Assembly (NCBI GenBank): GCA_963738345.1
Contig: CAVTWI010000002.1
Location: 3,968,001-4,032,000, forward strand
DNA length: 64,000 bases
From: Bog-159 sp963738345
GTDB lineage: Bacteria; Acidobacteriota; Terriglobia; Bryobacterales; Bryobacteraceae
Direction of reading: 5' to 3'
The position numbers and the translations under genes are program-made. Below are positions 60,901 through 64,000 of this stretch, one piece after another (position 1 is the first letter of the stretch; every line of letters starts with the position of its first letter). The notes under the pieces are model-generated. The model did not search any database. It saw only the letters and a list, made by a program, of their open reading frames with translations, and was not told the origin of the DNA.

Positions 60901-62706
60901 CTACTTCATTTCTCCGCGGGCGGTGAATTGCGTCCCGGTTGCCAGCGCCTCGCGCACCCGTCCGCGATTGGCGCCGGTCTTTTGGGTAGCGTCCACAATT
61001 GTGCGGATGGCCTGCTCGACCGAAGCGTCAGGCGGCATGCGAAAGATCCACGGAATATTGAGCGCCGTCAGGGAGCGGTCCGCCGAAAGCGCGATCACGG
61101 GGATAAACATCTTCACCGCTAATTGCTCGGCCAAATGGCTGGAGTTGCGATCAGTCGAGATCACCGCGATCAGCCGGTCTTGCCCCATCAACTCGACCAA
61201 CGCGGTGGATGCCTTGCCCCAAGCTCCTTCGGCCGCAACGCCCACCAAATTGAAGTGGGAACCGGCAGCCAGTTTCAGTCCCGGATCCCCGGCGAGTTTG
61301 TCCGCCTGGGGTCCGAAAATTCCGATGCTCACTGGGCCCTCAGGATTGTCCGCAAGAGGAGGGCCCGCGTAGCTCACGCTCTCTTCGTCGATATGAGCGT
61401 AGGGCTTGTCCATAGGCTCGCGGCGGAATTCGGCTTTCCCGTTGTGAATCGTACCGAGGAATAACGGCGCGATATTCTTTGCATTAGGATCGAAGACCAT
61501 CTCACCGGTTACTCCGCGAAAGCGCTCCAGCCCATAGAACGCATCCCGAATGCGGGCGCGATTTAATCCCGCGCGGCAAACCGAATCCAACAGAATACGC
61601 ATGCCGTCGTAACCCTGCGCGGCGAATACATCGGGCGGCGCATCGAAGCGCTTGGCGAAGCGGGCGTTGAAGTTGACCCATGCCGGATCGTCGCGCGTGG
61701 GGTCGTAGGGGAAGACGAACTCCAGGCCCTCCGCGGCGCTGGCCGCGATGGCCAGCATACGGTCGCCATACACGCGATAAGCTCCAAAGACCCGCTGCTT
61801 CATGCCCATCTCGCGCATCTGTTTCAGGATGTTGCCGGCCGGCACCTGGTCGGCCCACAGGACGATCGCGTCCACATTGGAATCCTGAATCACGGCGAGT
61901 TGGTGCCGGAAATCATCGTCGCCCGGCATGTATTTCTGCTCAAGCACCACCGGATGCCCCAGCCGGCGCGAAGCATCCCGAAACTTAATCACGCCAAAAC
62001 GGCCGTAGCGCTCGTTGACGCGCAGCAACGCCACGCGGCTGAGCCCAAGCTCAGTGTAAATGCGCCGCGCCAGAGTGTAACCTTGCACTCGATCATCCTG
62101 AATATTAGTCAGCGACCACGGAATAATCGTCTCTGGAATCGTAGGATCGGTAGCCGCCGTATTCACAATCGGTAGCTCCGATTTCAGCGACACACGCAAC
62201 GCAATATGAGTGGTGTCGCCGCTGATCGACCCCAGCATGGCCCAGTCGTTTTCCTCGTAAGTCATCTTGACGATCTCGTTGCTGGAAGCTCCCCAGATCG
62301 CGGAATCGTTATGCACCATCAGCTTGAAAGGCTTACCACCATAGCCTCCGGCGGCGTTGGCTTCTTCGATCGCCAGCGTTGCGCCGTTCAGCATCATCCG
62401 GCCCAGAGCCTCGTCGCGATGCTCGGACACGGGACCGAGGAACCCGATGCGAACTTCGCTCAGATCTTTCAGGTCGGGCGCCGCAACGTCTCGGGCCGCG
62501 CCATTATACTCGACGGTCTTAGTGTAGTTCTCGTAGTAAGGCTTGGTGAAACGCGAGAACGGACGCAGATCGTCGGGGGCGTTAGCGTAAGGCACCAGCG
62601 TACGGGTTTCGGGCCGGCCCGGTGGGTTCGCCCCGCAGGCGCAGGGGCCCGGTGTTTGCGCCGGACCTATTCCCGCGATGAAGAATGCAAGCAGTAAGAC
62701 ACGCAT
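60901..62706 (-). CDS. Periplasmic ligand-binding protein with second partial lobe
   Basis: A 601-residue protein. A signal peptide (ends near PAQ, residue 17) is followed by a complete Peripla_BP_6 module (about 80-430: IGFLGPVSEHRDEALGRMMLNGATLAIEEANAAGG, then ALLRVNERYGRFGVIKFRD and RRVFGAYRVYGDRML). Residues about 455-595 repeat only the first lobe (VSIGIFGPQADK and IPVIALSADRSLTALNIPWIF). Full-length relatives bind amino acids or related ligands. No transporter is adjacent, so it may feed a sensor instead. Confidence 0.8.
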   Translation of the reverse strand: MRVLLLAFFIAGIGPAQTPGPCACGANPPGRPETRTLVPYANAPDDLRPFSRFTKPYYENYTKTVEYNGAARDVAAPDLKDLSEVRIGFLGPVSEHRDEALGRMMLNGATLAIEEANAAGGYGGKPFKLMVHNDSAIWGASSNEIVKMTYEENDWAMLGSISGDTTHIALRVSLKSELPIVNTAATDPTIPETIIPWSLTNIQDDRVQGYTLARRIYTELGLSRVALLRVNERYGRFGVIKFRDASRRLGHPVVLEQKYMPGDDDFRHQLAVIQDSNVDAIVLWADQVPAGNILKQMREMGMKQRVFGAYRVYGDRMLAIAASAAEGLEFVFPYDPTRDDPAWVNFNARFAKRFDAPPDVFAAQGYDGMRILLDSVCRAGLNRARIRDAFYGLERFRGVTGEMVFDPNAKNIAPLFLGTIHNGKAEFRREPMDKPYAHIDEESVSYAGPPLADNPEGPVSIGIFGPQADKLAGDPGLKLAAGSHFNLVGVAAEGAWGKASTALVELMGQDRLIAVISTDRNSSHLAEQLAVKMFIPVIALSADRSLTALNIPWIFRMPPDASVEQAIRTIVDATQKTGANRGRVREALATGTQFTARGEMK

Positions 62707-62723
62707 ACGATCAACCGTTACGA

Positions 62724-63218
62724 TTACTTGACAGCAGGCACGGGGGATTTATGAAACATGGCGATGGCTTCGCATTCCACCAATAAATCCGGACGGCAGA
62801 GCTTGGCCTGAATACCCGTCGAGGCCGGCAGCGGGTCAAGACCTTGGGCTTTGTAAAACGCGGTACGCTCTTCGTTGAACTCGCGATAGTCACGGTCGAT
62901 ATCGCGCAGGTAGAAGGTAGTGCGCACGATATCGTGCCAGGTCGCGCCTTCGGCCTCCAACAACCCGGTGATGTTATAAAACGTTCGGCGGCACTGCGCC
63001 CTAAAATCGCCGACATGCACGGTTTCGCCCTTCTCGTCAATGCTGGCGGTGCCGGAGATTAAAAGCACCACCAACCCGTTCAGGTCAATACGCATGGCGC
63101 GCGAGAAAGAACTCGGCCGCTCGTAATCGTAGGCCTCATTCAGTACCCCCAACTCCGTCACGGCGCGCTTCTGAACCGCGGCCCCTCTTACTTCATTGAT
63201 TATCTCTTCGACTAACAT
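62724..63218 (-). CDS. RidA/YjgF-family protein
   Basis: A 164-residue protein with the YjgF/RidA fold: LVVLLISGTASIDEKGETVHVGDFRAQCRRTFYNI, WHDIVRTTFYLRDIDRDYREFN and a C-terminal VECEAIAMFHKS block. RidA enzymes deaminate reactive enamine/imine intermediates; the catalytic arginine position is uncertain here (RPDLLVECEAIA). It is longer than RidA (about 130), with an extra N-terminal segment. Overlaps the propeller gene by 26 bases. Confidence 0.8.
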   Translation of the reverse strand: MLVEEIINEVRGAAVQKRAVTELGVLNEAYDYERPSSFSRAMRIDLNGLVVLLISGTASIDEKGETVHVGDFRAQCRRTFYNITGLLEAEGATWHDIVRTTFYLRDIDRDYREFNEERTAFYKAQGLDPLPASTGIQAKLCRPDLLVECEAIAMFHKSPVPAVK

Positions 63219-64000
63219 TCTGACTAACCTCCTGTTGAATTAAGATCCCGTGGCTGAGGCCTTTGGCCGTTGCCACCCAAATATCTTTTCCCTGAAAATC
63301 CACACCAAAAATGTAGTTGTGAGCCGGCGCCGTATCCGTCGCTACCTGACTTACCTTGCCCGTGGCGTCGCGCACCAGCATTTCGGGCTTACCAGTCTGC
63401 AGCGAAGGCCGGTAAACGGCCCAATTTTCGCCATCATAATAAGCCAGCCCTTTGTCCGTAGAGAACCAAGCGCGGTTACCGTCCACGCCCTTAACCTGGT
63501 TCATAAAGTCACTCGGCAGCCCGCTGTCTTTCTGCATGAAGTTATGCCAGTTGCGGCCATCGTAACGGCTGGCTCCGAAGTAAGTGGCCACCCACAGGAT
63601 CTTGTCCTGTTCCATCCAACTGACCGACGTAGTAATCTCGTGTACCAGTCCCTGATCCTTGAACAGAACCATTTCCGTCTCCCCGTCGGGATCGTTGTAG
63701 TCCTTCCATCGCTCCGTCTTGGTATCGAATTCCAAAACGCCCGCCCCCCAAACCGCGTAGTACACTTTGCTGATTCCGGGGCTAACCGCGTACGTCCAGA
63801 TCTCGTACATCGGCGTATTGCGCTCGTTGAACAGGCTCCACTCACCGGTCCGCGTGTTCAGCCGGCTAGCGCCCGCAGCCGTGGCCGCCCACACAAAATC
63901 GCCCTGCACCCCAACCCCATAAACCACATCATTACTAAGTCCGCTGTTTAACTGCGTGAAGTTATCGAATCGCCCCGCCGAATAACGGCTCAAGCCACCC
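63193..64000 (-). CDS. Exported beta-propeller sensor-like protein, partial
   Basis: The C-terminal 265 or so residues of a longer protein that continues beyond the window. Repeats such as WAATAAGASRLNTRTGEWSLFN, WVATYFGASRYDGRNWHNF and WFSTDKGLAYYDGENWAVY are two-component-regulator-propeller units. It belongs to the same run as RidA and the solute-binding protein. The upstream part, possibly with a signal or kinase domain, is not seen. Confidence 0.75.
   Translation of the reverse strand, partial: GGLSRYSAGRFDNFTQLNSGLSNDVVYGVGVQGDFVWAATAAGASRLNTRTGEWSLFNERNTPMYEIWTYAVSPGISKVYYAVWGAGVLEFDTKTERWKDYNDPDGETEMVLFKDQGLVHEITTSVSWMEQDKILWVATYFGASRYDGRNWHNFMQKDSGLPSDFMNQVKGVDGNRAWFSTDKGLAYYDGENWAVYRPSLQTGKPEMLVRDATGKVSQVATDTAPAHNYIFGVDFQGKDIWVATAKGLSHGILIQQEVSQNVSRRDNQ

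Overview
This window looks like part of an Acidobacteriota chromosome, most likely the Bryobacterales/Solibacteraceae side. The call rests on gene families rather than a 16S: a TIGR03437-type secreted protein, a GloVer-repeat propeller protein, an ADOP/FtsX permease, a FecR/DUF6600-like protein with a proline-rich tail, a VWA protein of the acidobacterial type, and many small exported proteins. GC is high and genes are dense. No phage, insertion sequence, CRISPR array or rRNA was seen.

Region 1 (about 0.25-21.9 kb) is a flagellar and chemotaxis island. Divergent cheY-like and cheX genes have sigma-28-type promoters. A minus-strand operon encodes FliM, FlbD, MotA and MotB; FlaG- and FliS-like genes lie opposite. 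A minus-strand rod/ring operon runs flgF-flgG-flgA-flgH-flgI-flgJ. Divergent from it is a long plus-strand run: fliK-flgD-flgE-fliN-fliO-fliP-fliQ-fliR-flhB-flhA-flhF-fliA, then a second long FliN-like gene and a membrane/coiled-coil protein. Candidate sigma-54 sites lie between flgF and fliK. Together these supply the export gate, hook, P/L rings, stator, part of the switch, and the sigma factor for late genes. Filament, MS-ring, export ATPase and FlhG genes are not in the window.

Region 2 (22-32.4 kb) holds uvrA (broken by about six frameshifts), a coupled TPR plus two-helical-protein operon, a VWA protein, folD, a GH5-like hydrolase, and a divergent sugar-isomerase/DoxX pair that is also frameshifted. 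Region 3 (32.5-43.6 kb) has the FecR-like protein, an exported AlgH/YqgE protein, a small exported protein with strong expression signals, an MsbA-type ABC exporter operon, a GloVer protein with an internal stop, pgsA and a TIGR03437 protein. Region 4 (43.8-47 kb) is tRNA-Tyr, tRNA-Thr, tuf, rpmG, tRNA-Trp, secE, nusG, rplK, closed by a strong terminator directly after rplK. Region 5 (47-64 kb) is secreted hydrolases (DUF4185-like, GH18-like, M49 peptidase, GH13), a TlpA-type thioredoxin, an ADOP permease, a frataxin-like protein, an amino-acid permease, YchF, MoxR, and a solute-binding protein/RidA/propeller operon cut by the window edge.

No clearly new defence or mobile system was found. 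The most interesting signals are: a repeated TANNNT box 5-9 bases before start codons, suggesting many leaderless mRNAs; the flagellar promoter layout; an 18-bp palindrome in a 38-bp divergent promoter; and tightly clustered, insertion-biased frameshifts at 23-24.6 and 31.3-32.2 kb that are probably sequence errors.
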